Assembly (NCBI GenBank): GCA_023053575.1
Contig: JAKZAP010000021.1
Span: 1,185,501-1,249,500, forward strand
DNA length: 64,000 bases
Direction of reading: 5' to 3'
From: Branchinecta lynchi
Taxonomy: Eukaryota > Arthropoda > Branchiopoda > Anostraca > Branchinectidae
A program made the position numbers and the translations under genes. The notes under the pieces were generated by a model, which worked only from the letters and a program-made list of their open reading frames with translations, was not told where the DNA came from and did no database searches. Below are positions 1 through 10,690 of the stretch, piece after piece. The first letter of the stretch is position 1. The number at the start of each line of letters is the position of its first letter.

Positions 1-232
1 AGTAATTACTCGCTACCGGATTTCACGGCGAAATTGTCTGTTCTCCACAGAAAACTGTCCGAAACGGCGTACGCGCGTCTATCTCGATCTCATGGGCTTA
101 TTCGTCTGTTTGACTCTAAAGTAGATTTTGTTTGTATGTGTTGTGATTGCCTAATTATCTTCATATATTCTTTTGTTCACCACTGTTTTCTTCTTCTGCG
201 ATTTGTGATTAAAAATAAATAATTGTTATTAT
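1..232 (+). mobile_element. Probable LINE 3' end (ORF tail and ATT-rich tail)
   Basis: An open frame enters from the left edge and runs to a stop at about 222, followed by AAATAAATAATTG and short TTATTA repeats. A reading frame ending just before a simple-repeat tail is how the LINE 3' ends elsewhere in this window look. The peptide has no diagnostic motif, so the assignment rests on layout alone. Confidence 0.35.
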
Positions 233-244
233 TACATGATTCGC

Positions 245-1035
245 AATCAGGTTAGGCTGAAGTAGCATTTATCAACGAAGTACGGAACTTCAAATTGCCT
301 CCGCTGGAAAGAAGGGACAGGTTATACCAAAATTAAAATGGGCAAAAAATCTCTACCCCTCAATGACCAATCGAGCAGCAAAAATAGCAACCGTGTCGAA
401 AATGAAATCGCAGCACTAGCTTAACTCCAAGCAATTTTCAAGAAGAAATTCAGAAAATCAGACACTTGAAGTTTAACTGAAAAGCCAACTTATTGTTGTG
501 TCATTTAATTTCCATTATCTACTCTAGTTATGACGTTCAGAATATCTATGGCTGTCCTCACTATAACGCGGGAAATTTTAATCTCAACACAAAAGCGGCA
601 GTGGGCAGGGGTGAGATTGGTGAAGATTGCTTAGTGCCTAAACAAAAATAACTTCATAAATCTATCTCGTAAGGCATACAACAAAAATACAAGCGCATAG
701 AGGTAAGACAAATCACACGGAAATTCCACTATATGAAAATCAGTTATTCGTGAATAGTGGAACAACGAACTAACGCATTTTCAGTGGGTCTTCAAGCCAT
801 TTTTGCTGAATAAGTGATGCGTAACTAGATTGTCCTATCCCAGCCCTTTCGGATAAACTTTAAGCAAGGCGAAATTCACAAAACCTGATAGGCAAGAATC
901 TTTAGTTGTTTTTCAACAAACTCATTTTCCAGCTTGAGCTTGAAGAGGACCCTTGACAAGAAGGGGAGAAATATAGCTCTAATAAAATGTGGCTGACACA
1001 TCCGTTTTGCAATGTCAAGTATGATAAAAATTATA
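245..1035 (+). repeat. R1-family (LINE-like 3' end) remnant split by a MITE
   Basis: The segment near 278-315 (reading like EVRNF) matches the R1 repeat best seen at 25105-25548, and the segment 935-1030 (GACCCTTGACAAGAAGGGG, then CATCCGTTTTGCAATGTCAA) matches its later part. A MITE at 470-859 lies between them, so this looks like one R1 copy opened by an insertion. The copy is much decayed and the middle is hard to align by eye. Confidence 0.45.
470..859 (+). mobile_element. MITE-P copy 1 (TTAA-flanked, AGTTTAACTGAAAAG ends)
   Basis: It begins AGTTTAACTGAAAAGCC and ends with the decayed inverse GGATAAACT; flanks are TTGA on the left and TTAA on the right. The interior matches copies at 27803-28267 and, inverted, about 27300-27800 and 56446-56966 (for example ACGTTCAGAATATCTA and CAAGCGCATAGAGGTA). 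No coding capacity. TTAA target sites recall piggyBac-type elements, but the ends lack the usual CCC start, so the superfamily is left open. Confidence 0.6.
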
Positions 1036-1803
1036 TCCTTGTGCTTTTGTTTAATGAATTTGGTTGACTTATTCTCAGCCAACTGGAGCCACAGAAGTAC
1101 TGAGTGCGATTCTGGACAGTCAGATGTCTTTTTGCAATTTAGTTATGAGAAATTTGAGAACTTTTGAAGCAAATATTACTGAGGTGCTTCTAGGACCTTA
1201 GCGAGAGTTAGTAATTACATCTGCCTTACCGCTCGTATGCAGTAATGAGCTAAGAAAATACTTTGAACCACAGTTGCTTTGCAAGCTCATAATAATTCGA
1301 GAGCACTCAAGCTTAGGATAAGGCCTTGCGGGCTTGGAAAGTCTGGCTTTTGATGTCCTTTACGGAAAGCTCTTCTAGTTCCTAAATTAAAAAGTTGCCT
1401 TAGGGTATGCTAATGAGGGACCTTGATGTACAGAGAGTTTGTAATCTTTGAGGGAACAGGATCCAAGAAATAATTGAAGTCAAAATAGGGCAGGTTTTAC
1501 AGGAATGTTAAGTCAGGGGCAAGGGAGAAAGAAAATTAGAAAATGGGTCTATAAAAGAAAGTTTCGCTTCAGCGACTCGTATGATTTGTGTTATTGAAAC
1601 TGGAGTCGAAAGTGAGCTGTCGAAGGATTGTAACACATTATACTAATATATATTTGATGGACAGGAAGCTTGTAATCTACGAGACAACAGGGTCCAAGAA
1701 ATCAAAAGTCAAAAGTACGCTGTCAAAAGATGGTAATAATCTTTGAGGCAACAGGGTCCAAGACTGGTCCAAGAAGTCAAATAGGGCAGGTTTTGCATGA
1801 ATG
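1036..1803. other. Unassigned intronic or upstream DNA with short direct repeats
   Basis: No exon or element boundary recognised. Phrases recur, such as GGGAACAGGATCCAAGAAAT / ACAACAGGGTCCAAGAAATC / GGCAACAGGGTCCAAGACTG at about 1452, 1683 and 1745, together with GGGCAGGTTTTRCA at 1488 and 1784. This suggests a decayed local duplication. Confidence 0.4.
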
Positions 1804-3232
1804 TTAAAGTCTTTGAATCACGTGGCCGAGAAGGTGGGAGACCCTATAATTTTGCGATGGGTCGGGTTTATACGAACACAGTGTTACCTTTCTTTTCTTC
1901 CAAATCCTCACGGTAGCCAACGTTGTCCAAAAATTACTTGAACACAATTCACTCCTGAAAGCAAGTCCGCCATTGCTAATGAACTATTCATTGATCTCCT
2001 GGTGGTGGTCAAAAGAGTTACTAAAACCTTCGAGAAGATCGAGTGGCATGTAAGAGGATTAAAACAACTAAGTATATCACCTGTGGACGTTTAGATATGT
2101 CGGAAGATGAAATCATCTGCTAGTTAAAATTTGTTGGTCTCGGCAGCTGAATATTCTTTAGCTCAATTTCAAAATGTTCTAGAAATCACTATTTCGAATT
2201 TAGTACAATTTACGGCGTTTGTTTATTGTGATTTAGTTTACATCCTTAATTCTTTGGAATTAAGACGAAAAACAGAAAACAAAATACTTAAAGAAATCGA
2301 TAGTGCAAATAATTGCCTTGATTTTTCTGCACATTTTCGATATGCCTGCTACAATAAAACATTTTGTTAGATCCATAGTCAAACTATGATCCCAGCCTCC
2401 CTGTGTCGGGCACTTCCGGTTTGCACATACAGACTCCAAGATAAAAAGCACAATTCATTCAAATCTTGTACAGAGCTGGCCGGATCCTATTGGAATTTCT
2501 TCTAGATATACCTTTGCGCATAATTAGTTAAAAATATTACAGAAAAAGGGTTGATTGGAGACATTTTTTCATTTCTAAAATTGTTCGGTACTGAAATAGC
2601 AAAATGGAGCAAAAGTCATAGCTTGGAAACACTATTTCGTGTTTGGATTGGGTTTTCTGCAGGCAATATTAACGGGAGTCATACAGATAGGGATGATACT
2701 TGGTACTCTTCATTCAGGTGTCCTTTAAGTGTTTTTTTTCTTTCTGTTTTCTCTTTTTAATTCCCGTAAGTCCAAAGAATTAAGGATGTAATCTAGATCA
2801 CAATAAACAAACACCGTAAATTATACTAGATTCGTTATAGTGATTTCTTGAAGAAATTCTTTTCAAGATTCTGAAACCGAGCAAATAGTATTCAGCTTCC
2901 GAGACCAAAAAATGTCAAATCGTTTCTTCCTCCGACATATCTAAACGTCCACATGGTGATATTCTTAGCTATTTTAATCCTCTCACACGCCACTCGACCT
3001 TCTCAAAGGTTTTCGTAATCTTCTGACCAGCGCCAGGAGATCAATAAATAGTTAATTAGCAATGGCGGATTGGCATTCAGGAGTTAATTATGTTCAAGTA
3101 ATTTGTGGATAACGTTGGCTACCGTGAGGATTTTGGGGAAAACAAAGGCAACAGTGTGTTTGTAAAAATCCGACCCATCGAAAAATGATGGTGTTTCCCA
3201 CCTTCTCGGCCCATATGAATCAAAAACTTTAA
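1804..3232. mobile_element. Foldback element with arms of about 470 bp
   Basis: The left arm (about 1804-2270) and right arm (about 2760-3232) are inverted copies: TTAAAGTCTTTGAATCA pairs with TGAATCAAAAACTTTAA, GGCCGAGAAGGTGGGA with TCCCACCTTCTCGGCC, and CATCCTTAATTCTTTGG with CCAAAGAATTAAGGATG at the inner edge. The loop of about 490 bp includes a 325-bp module (2415-2740) also present at 55090-55410. No transposase is seen. The right end lies about 50 bp from the acceptor of the first visible teneurin exon. Long arms fit a foldback-type DNA transposon. Confidence 0.75.
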
Positions 3233-3283
3233 GGTATTTGTGGTTTGAAGGGCTATTTCTGATAATTGTGCGTTGCTTTTCAG

Positions 3284-3431
3284 GACTGGTCTGATTTCAT
3301 ATCAGTACTACCTTGCGGTGTCGCCCTTTGACAACTCCGTCTTTATCTCAGACCCGGAGAAGCGCCAGGTCTTGCAAGTTGTTTTCCCGCCGATAGATGG
3401 ACATCCGGGCATCGTTGACTTAACTTCACCA
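3284..3431 (+). CDS. Ten: Teneurin exon a: NHL propeller blade
   Basis: The acceptor is TTGCTTTTCAG and the donor is CCA|GTAAGT. The exon enters after two bases of a codon and ends in phase 0, giving about 49 residues. It reads [19 protein letters not shown], which corresponds to the teneurin NHL blade usually reading YYLAVDP..GSLYVSD, followed by RQVLQV. It encodes one blade of the beta-propeller, the part of teneurins involved in homophilic and trans contacts. The preceding exon is outside the window or unrecognisable in the repeat-filled first 3.2 kb. Confidence 0.88.
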
Positions 3432-3807
3432 GTAAGTTCTATTTATTTACGCCTTTATTTTATGTAAGGGACATATAAAAGTACCGACAAAAACTACCAC
3501 ACACACAAAAACATGACAAAGGACTCACAAATGTACACTACAGAAACTAAAAAGTTTCTCCGAGTAAGGATTAAAGTTAACTGCAGTATTTGCTACTGGG
3601 ATCAATGTTATCTCTACTGAGATAGGATTAATCCAAATTAGAGATAAGATTATTTTTTTAGAGACAAGATTAATCCCAGTAGCAAATACCGCAAGATTTA
3701 TTTTTTACAGTGTAGATCGGTTCATCGTACTACTTTTGACCCCATGAATTTTTATAAAGAGTCTCTGCTGATCACTGACCCTCGCCAATATCGAGAGCTG
3801 CTGTGAG
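3432..3807 (+). other. Start of intron a, with short palindrome
   Basis: Begins with a strong donor, GTAAGT. Around 3590-3700 GCAGTATTTGCTACTGGGAT is repeated inverted as ATCCCAGTAGCAAATACCGC with GAGATAAGATTA units between, a small hairpin-forming repeat of roughly 110 bp. No coding sequence seen. Confidence 0.5.
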
Positions 3808-4140
3808 TCCAGCAAATCCGAGTCCGAGTCCATAGCTCTGGTGGACGGACTGGTCCGTGAAAGTCCTGGCCGAGTCCGAGTTCTTGAAAAAGGCGTCTCG
3901 AGAGTCGAGACGAGTCCAGAGTCCGAGTCCACAGCTCTGGCGGACGGACAGCTCCGTGAAAGACTAGTCCTAGCCGAGTCCGAGTCCTTGGAAAAGGCGT
4001 CTCCAGACCGTCTCAAGACGAGCCCAAAGTCCCAATCTGGCGGACGGCAGCTTCGTGAAAGACGAGTCCGAGTCCTTGAAAAAGGCATCTCCAGGCCGTC
4101 TCGAGGCGAGTCCAGAGTCCGAGTCCACCAGCTCTGCCAG
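3808..4140. repeat. GAGTCCGAGTCC-rich minisatellite, about 3 units
   Basis: Units carry CGAGTCCGAGTCC, a GGCGGACGG block, CCGTGAAAG and AAAAGGCGTCTC. The AAAAGGCRTCTC block recurs at about 3890, 3994 and 4082, giving periods of about 104 and 88 bp. Open frames occur on both strands here only because the repeat lacks stops. Confidence 0.7.
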
Positions 4141-4952
4141 TACCAGATAACCGTATTTCAGTGACTGACGCACTTTAACTCGGAGCAACTTCCAAGAAAG
4201 ATTGATCCGGGTATTTGCCTTCATTGAAATTCAAATTAAATAATGATCATGTTTCGCCCACATTATCTCTATTAAACAGAATTAACATTGAATATGTCAA
4301 TACTATAGCAACAATAATCGTTATGTAAATGGATGGTGATTTACCGGTTAATAACTATTATAAGCCTGTAAATTACTAGAAACGCTAATTTTACTTTTTT
4401 TTTTCTTGAATTTTAATAAGTGAGTTTTTATTGGAAATGAGAGCTTGCAGGCATCAAAGTTTTTGCACAAAAACCGAGTCTCGAATCGGAGCATCGTGTC
4501 CTGCAAAAAACAACCCATAGGACGCAAGAGTGGTTTTCGTACTAAAAGTTTGAAGTCTTCAAACTCTCATTCCTGATGAATCTTTTCTACAGTATAGAAT
4601 CAGGAAAGAGTCAAAATAATCTATCCAACCAATAAAACCAAGGAAGAGTCAGAGAACCTTTTTCAACTTTTTACAGTCAGAAGAGTTACAAAACGCCGAT
4701 GTTCCAGTCTCAAAGTCGAAAGTTCTAAACCTTACAGCGTTGAATTGTTGTGCCCTTTTCTGTTTCCGTAGGCTACAATTTTTCTCTACACAGTGATATA
4801 CCCTTCCCTCCGTTTCAAGGGCTCAAAATGTGTGTTGCAGTGTTGGTAGACTGCTGTAGTTAGCAAGCTAGGTCACTGTCAATCTATATGACCCCCGAGT
4901 GACGGTGGGTTACGTTTTTTCGTTTTGTTTTTGTGTGATACAGGTCGATGTA
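4141..4952. other. Unassigned intron sequence
   Basis: AT-rich, with no exon, tail or inverted-repeat boundary that I can support. Confidence 0.4.
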
Positions 4953-5507
4953 AAGCATTGTCCTAATTGGTGTAATAAGGCGTATTACCGCGTATAAGAC
5001 TTATTACAGATTCCTCTTTTCCTCGGAGCGCGCTGTAATAAGGTGAATAAGGATAATAGACTAGCGTTCTATTCTGGCTTATGCAGGGCCAATCAGATCG
5101 CTTGGTTGGTTCGCCAGCGGGCCGAGGAGAGGCGCAGCGTCGTCAGGGTTGCCAAGGGAAGCACAACAGTTCTACTTTGTTGGAAGCTAAAGAAACAACT
5201 TTTCTTAACAAAAACACGTTTTTGTTCTATTACGACGGCTGTTCGTTAGTTCGAGGACCAATGCTGTCCATCCGTTATTTTAATAGCTTTTTTACAGTAT
5301 AATTTGCGTTATATTGTACTCGTGTACTTCAAGTAGTACCAAGAACCTTTTCGGATATTTTTAGAGCTCGAAAAATTGTATTACCTCGGCAACACCGGAA
5401 GCCGCATTGATAAGAACCTCTTGGGTTGTATTTGAACAGGCGTGTGTGTTAAGACGTAGACATCGCGTATAGCGCTATTCACCTTATCACCAATTAGGAC
5501 AATGCTT
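4953..5507 (+). mobile_element. MITE-E copy 1 (AAGCATTGTCC ends)
   Basis: Terminal inverted repeats of about 28 bp: it begins AAGCATTGTCCTAATTGGTG and ends CACCAATTAGGACAATGCTT. The interior matches, inverted, the element at about 51175-52040 (shared CAATCAGATCGCTTGGTTGG-like and GGACCAATGCTGTCCATC-like blocks). Small open frames inside are not conserved between copies, so it is treated as non-autonomous. Confidence 0.75.
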
Positions 5508-7206
5508 AACTGCTACTAAAATTGCGTATAACGTATACAGTTTTAAAATTGCATACAATATTTTATCATTTAACTTCTGGCCATTTCCTGTAAAATACTG
5601 TAAATGCTGTTAATTTTTCGTGTCTGTGTATTTCGTAAACATTTTATTTCTCTTCTAGCTTTAAGCTATTTGGAAAATAAACTTGACTGATTGAAATATC
5701 CCACCTTCCCTTGTTTTTCATATCGTCTCATTTCTTGTTTTCCTTCGTCCTTAGTCGGATGCATGAGCCGTGGTTAATATGGACACCGGCTCCTTTTATG
5801 TCCTTCCTCCCTCCGGCCTCTCACTTCTTGTCATCCTTAATCCCTACGTTTTCTGATTCGTCGACAGAAAAGTTCTGACGGAATCCGGTCCGCTGTCCCC
5901 AAAAATGTAATTGTCTCTCTGTGTCAGACCATTAGAGATGGACGTTTTCAGAACTAGAGGTAGCTATCGCCTCGCTCAAATTTGATGACGGTGGTGAAAA
6001 GCACTTGTGTGGCGTGTTATAGCAGAACTGTCAGTTCTTCGTCGATTTGTCTACCTCTTTTTTCCATTTTCTCTAAACCGGACTATGCTTGCACCCGTTG
6101 ACAAGGCCTGGTAGGCTAGATGGGCGCCCGTGTTGTCAGCATATGAATGAATCAATGAATGTTTTATTTTCCACCATAATCGAGGATAGTAAAATTAAAT
6201 TAAGAAACAATACGCAAAAACAAACATAACATTAAAACTGACTTCGAACTCGGATCCATTGGACCGAATAGCACACACAAATGGCGAAGGCAAAAGAAAC
6301 AAAACTAGATCAGAAATTCAAATACCAAAATCAAGTAACAAATATTCAAAAAAAAACTAGTTTCTAACAAAAAAATAAAAATAGCCAACAGTTAGAATTA
6401 AAAGATAGGTAGGTTATTTATTTTCAACCTAAACATTGAAAATAAAATAAAATAACATTACTAATATTCTATTTCAGTAAAAAGAAAGTCCTAAGGACTT
6501 GTGCTGCAATTTATTAATACTACTTGTATCTAATAAATAAATAACCTAGACACAACAACTTATTATCCACCTAGCTCGAAAATTAAAATCCACCTAGAAC
6601 TCGAAAATTAAAATAAAAACAAATCAAAATTACAAGAAAATCACTAGTAACGCCACCCCTCTCAGCAAATTATTGTGTACAAAGTCTCCATTCAAGAATA
6701 AGGCCTTTATCAACAAACTTACAGTAAATGACCTCAGATCTGCTCTATCTGGCGTCCGGATTGCGAGTTTTCAAAATACTGAGGATCCACTCTTCATCCA
6801 GACCCCCCCCCTCCCCTCCAAAGTCGTCGTCTTTGTTCACCAGCCCAAGAACTCCATCTCTCTACAATCCAAACTTGTATTCCTGTCACAACTGATCTCC
6901 CTTTATTTGGAAATGCCAGTATCTTTATGGCCATGGCCTCACGGTAGGTTGAACACGGGGAGAGACAGAGTTAGATTATTCCATTTTTTATTTCCATACT
7001 GGAAATGGAAAGTCAAAAATGGTTGAAAAGGGATTCTCGATCTGAATATGGTGGGGTATGAGAGAATTTGGCAGTTTTTGGAGCTGAAGTATTCGGCGTT
7101 TCCATAACAAGGCGGGAAGTTCACGGTTAGTCAGAACCTCGCAGCATTAAGGGTAAGACGATGACTTTCGGTTCTTCTGCCTAACTTCGTCATCGGTGTC
7201 CTTGTT
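5508..7206. other. Intron region with LINE-like 3' ends
   Basis: Around 5560-5700 the sequence ends GGAAAATAAACTTGACTGATTGA, resembling a + strand LINE 3' end. At about 6143-6175 ATGAATGAATCAATGAATG followed by TTTTATTTTCCACC resembles a minus-strand LINE tail. The rest (6180-7206) is AT-rich. Poly-A or AAAT stretches at 6360-6620 may be old retroposon tails. No host exon seen. Confidence 0.4.
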
Positions 7207-7214
7207 ACTTACAG

Positions 7215-8012
7215 CAGTGGTTCCCAACCTTTTCGGTACCGCGTACCCCAAATCAAGGTTCGAAAAGGATGCTACCCCCTTTTCAGAGCGTGAAAAAGGC
7301 GATATTATCATCATAAATGATAAGAAATACATGTGTAGAAATATATACAGAATCAATGAAACCCTTGAGGCTGCTTCGGAGCTAAAATTGTTGTCAAACT
7401 TTGGTTCGACGTCATTAACGGAAATATTTTTACAGTCAGCCTGTTTCTGTGTTTGGTTTTGATGTTCTCCGTGCTTTCATCAAGCAGCATCGCAAACATG
7501 TTCGTTAGCTTAATTCGCATCCCAAATGACAATACCACTTGCAATGTCTTCGATTCTTCTTGAAACAGTATTGTTCGACTTAGGAACAGATTTCACGGCT
7601 GTAGGCTAGCTGTTTTGGAATCAATATTCTTTCATTGACTTTCACTAGGGCTTGTAATAACAGCCGTCACGCACGGGTTGATACCCCCCCCCCCCCCCCC
7701 CCCCCCCCAAAGTGGTATTCCAGACGGTTAAAAAGAAAACACTCAGCGCGAAGCGCCGCGATTTTTCGTAGAAATAGGTGTTTTCAAAAAGAGTTGGTAA
7801 AAATGACCAGCCAGTTAGTTAAAATATCTTGCCCCCAAAAAACATTTTGGTTGGTGATACCTCTGCTGGTAGTAGTAGGCTTTCGGGAATAAAAAATTAG
7901 TGAGGCGAGATTCTGAAGCTACAGACTAAACCAATTTTGGTACCTTCGCGTACCCCTTTCAAGGGTCTCGCGCACCCCTTTGGGTACGCGTACCCCCGGT
8001 TGGGAACCACTG
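7215..8012. mobile_element. hAT-1 non-autonomous element, copy 1
   Basis: It begins CAGTGGTTCCCAACCTTTTC and ends GGTTGGGAACCACTG, a hAT-type terminal repeat. The flanks carry a perfect 8-bp target duplication, ACTTACAG, at 7207-7214 and 8013-8020. Near both ends it has GTACCGCGTACCCC and its inverse as subterminal motifs. No transposase is visible. It holds a run of 25 C at 7684-7708. A 324-bp relative lies at 52572-52895. The 8-bp duplication and CAG...CTG ends are established hAT hallmarks. Confidence 0.92.
7684..7708 (+). repeat. Poly-C tract (25 C)
   Basis: A pure homopolymer of 25 cytosines inside the hAT-1 element. The reading frame that turns it into polyproline is not a gene. Confidence 0.95.
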
Positions 8013-8020
8013 ACTTACAG

Positions 8021-8748
8021 GGAAGAAAACAACGCTTATTATAATAAGATAAAAATCCTGGGATTAAAATTTAATAAATCGTGGAAAGATACAGAAAAAA
8101 AGAATTGGTCGGTAATAGTAAAAAAATATAGCATCCATTAATGACGGACGGAATCGAAAACTCACGGTTCTTCAGAAAGCGGAATACATAAATATTTACA
8201 GCGTTCCAATAATATAAGACTTGGCTAATGTTTCGTACCCTTCAAAAGCGACATTAACAAAAATTCACAAAATAATATACAACTTCATATGGGAAGGAAA
8301 AGAACCGCCAAAACTCAGAATTACAGATATGTATCAGCAGAAGCTAGAAGGAGGACTGCAGATAATTAACCCTGAAGCTAGGTCAAGAGAACTTTTCGTC
8401 AGAACAGCTCTAGAAAATATGACCGAGAAAAAAGAATCAGTATTAAATTCGTGGATATCAATGAGAAAAAGCGGGAAAAAAGGATATCCACGAAGCCTAG
8501 AAATGGCGTTTATGGACATAGAAGAGATGAGAAAAGAAATAATTTTTATCCCGATGTAAGAGAAATACCAAAAGAAGGGATACGAAATTTATTACCGAGA
8601 AAAGATGAGTCTACCGGACATAAAATTAATTGAAGAGAAACGGATAGACGAAGAGCAAGCAAACCGAGCTTTCAATCTCCTCCATACATCGATGCTTTCA
8701 CCGAAAGTAAAACAGCATATGTTTTACCAAATACATAACGTTCTACCT
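8021..8748 (+). pseudogene. LINE-C (Tx1/L1-like) 5' fragment, degraded
   Basis: Reads from YNKIKILGLKFNKSW through FIWEGKEPPKLRITDMYQQ and LEGGLQIINPEA to FYQIHNVLPT, the region after the reverse transcriptase in Tx1/L1-like LINEs. The frame changes near 8150-8220 and again near 8560, so it is inactive. The fragment stops at 8748 where LINE-A is inserted and resumes at 10691. It abuts the target duplication of the hAT-1 element on its left, so it may once have extended upstream. Confidence 0.75.
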
Positions 8749-8752
8749 ACAG

Positions 8753-10588
8753 CTGTATAAAGCTGTCCCGGGATGGAATTCTGAAGTAAAATTAGTGCAC
8801 GCTGAATACCGTTCCACTTACCTTATGTGGCGAGAAGCTGGTAAACCGAACATCGGCAGTTTATATAGCGGTATGCTAGTGAAACGCAAAGAATTTCGGT
8901 CTGCTTTGCAACAGTGTAAATCTTCTCGGCAGAAGCACATCGCGGACAAGATGGCTGAAGCTTACCTTGGTAATCGTAAAAATCTGTGGTCGACCTTTCG
9001 AACCGTCAATAGTGTCCCGCATGCGCTAGCGTCCACTTTGGATGGACAGGTTGGTGAGTCCAACATCGTGGTAAGATGGCGTTCCCACTTCAGTGACTTG
9101 CTCAATTCAGTCCCCAGTGATTCGCATTCGCCTAGCTGTGCTAATGACTGCGATTGCGAAGTTAATAGAATTAGTTTTACGAGTAATGAAATTGACGAAG
9201 TGATTTCGAAAGAACTGAAAGCGAACAAAGCAGCCGGCGAGGACGGTCTGTCTGCCGAGCATGTGAAGTATACTAACCGGCAGCGCCTGTGCGCTTTACT
9301 TTCAGTATACTTTACCTGCGCATTCGCTCACAGTTGTCTTTCCCCAGACCTGATGAAGGTTATGATCATACCTCTGTTAAAGAACAAGTGCGGGGACCTC
9401 ACAAGTATCGATAATTACCGCCCCATTGCTATTACAACAGTTTTCTCGAAGCTACTTGAGCATTTGTTGTTGAAACACTCTATTGATTTTTTAAAGACAT
9501 CTTTTAATCAGTTTGGTTTTAAACAGAAGCATGGTACCGACTTTTGTATTTTTTCATTTAAGCAAACTGTGTGTTATTATCTGGGTCTTGGAAGTCCTGT
9601 TTTCACTTGTTTTCTAGATATACGAAAAGCTTTTGACCGTGTGAACCACGAATTGTTGTTTGAAAAGTTACGAGCAAGGGGTATGCCAAAGCTGCTGGTT
9701 GATTTCCTTTCAAATTGGTATGTTCAACAGGAGTTTCGTGTGAAGTGGGGGTCAAAACTGTCCGCTCCTTTTCATGCTGCTAACGGAATTAAACAAGGGG
9801 GAATTATTTCACCTCTTTTATTTAATGTTTTTATAGATGACCTTTGTAAACAATTAATGGAGAGCCGTGTAGGCTGTAACATCTCTGGTGTGTTTTTGAA
9901 TTCGATCGCTTACGCTGATGACATGGTTCTAATGGCGCCGTCGGCGAACGCACTAAATCTCCTGTTGAAGATTTGTGCAAATTATGCAGCGATGCATGAC
10001 ATTATTTTCAATTCTGCAAAATGCAATTACATGATTTTTATCCCGAAACATTTTAAATCCCTGATATTTCCGGCTATTCGACTTGGTGATTTTGTCTTGA
10101 AGAGAGTGCATAAAGTGAAGTACTTAGGTTATTTTTTAGACGATGATCTGTATGATGATTCAGCAATTTCGAGTCAGTATCGGGGTCTTTGTGCGCGTGC
10201 GAACCACTTAATTCGTAATTTTAAATTTTGTACTGTGTCGGTGAGAATTCTTTTATTTAAGACGTATTGCACGCAACTATATTGTCTCCCACTTTTTGAT
10301 AACTATCTTGAAACGACGATGCGTAAATTAAAAGTTTGTTTTAACAATGCATTCCGTCATCTCCTTTCATATAATCGACGTTACTCTGCTAGTCAAATGT
10401 TTTTAGAAAATGAAACTGAATCTTTTGATGTTATGAGACGGAAAGCGATAGTTAGTTTTGTTGCAAGGGTAGAAGTTTCCGAAAATCCACTTTTAAAGGC
10501 AATTCGTGAGAATGCAGAATGCCGTTCCGGCCATTTCTACCGACTTTTCCGCCGACTGTGTTATTGCCCCGAGCCACCGAATGGTTAA
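8753..10588 (+). CDS. LINE-A reverse transcriptase (C-terminal ORF)
   Basis: One uninterrupted frame of about 612 codons from the truncation point to the stop; the first usable start-like codon is near 8795, but the true protein began further 5'. Visible reverse-transcriptase blocks: NYRPIAITTVFSKLLEHLL, FLDIRKAFDRV (about residue 275 from 8795), NGIKQGGIISPLLFNVFIDD and the catalytic AYADDMVL (about residue 372). The C-terminal block has YNRRYSASQMF, as in L2/CR1-like elements. In life this enzyme copies LINE RNA into DNA at a nicked target. The frame is intact, so the insertion is fairly recent, but this copy cannot move alone without an endonuclease. Confidence 0.9.
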   Translation: MYKAVPGWNSEVKLVHAEYRSTYLMWREAGKPNIGSLYSGMLVKRKEFRSALQQCKSSRQKHIADKMAEAYLGNRKNLWSTFRTVNSVPHALASTLDGQVGESNIVVRWRSHFSDLLNSVPSDSHSPSCANDCDCEVNRISFTSNEIDEVISKELKANKAAGEDGLSAEHVKYTNRQRLCALLSVYFTCAFAHSCLSPDLMKVMIIPLLKNKCGDLTSIDNYRPIAITTVFSKLLEHLLLKHSIDFLKTSFNQFGFKQKHGTDFCIFSFKQTVCYYLGLGSPVFTCFLDIRKAFDRVNHELLFEKLRARGMPKLLVDFLSNWYVQQEFRVKWGSKLSAPFHAANGIKQGGIISPLLFNVFIDDLCKQLMESRVGCNISGVFLNSIAYADDMVLMAPSANALNLLLKICANYAAMHDIIFNSAKCNYMIFIPKHFKSLIFPAIRLGDFVLKRVHKVKYLGYFLDDDLYDDSAISSQYRGLCARANHLIRNFKFCTVSVRILLFKTYCTQLYCLPLFDNYLETTMRKLKVCFNNAFRHLLSYNRRYSASQMFLENETESFDVMRRKAIVSFVARVEVSENPLLKAIRENAECRSGHFYRLFRRLCYCPEPPNG

Positions 10589-10690
10589 AATGATTGTATA
10601 TATTTAGTAAAGAAATTTCCTGTCTTAGTGTAATTTTATTATGTGATGTGTAATATCACGAATTAAATAAATTGATTGATTGATTGATTG
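8753..10690 (+). mobile_element. LINE-A, 5'-truncated L2/CR1-like retrotransposon
   Basis: Inserted in LINE-C between two copies of ACAG (8749-8752 and 10691-10694). It has lost its endonuclease and 5' region and starts inside the ORF (reading VPGWNSEVK, a block typical just before the reverse transcriptase in L2/CR1-type LINEs). The 3' UTR is about 100 bp and ends AATTAAATAAATTGATTGA with TTGA repeats, a short tandem tail typical of this group instead of poly-A. Confidence 0.88.

Noticed and set aside
3705..4224. Overlapping long frames on both strands rich in RVRVLE / DSDS
   Set aside because: Explained by the GAGTCCGAGTCC minisatellite lacking stops in several frames.
7635..7892. 85-codon frame with a polyproline stretch
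   Set aside because: Created by the 25-C run inside a non-autonomous hAT element.
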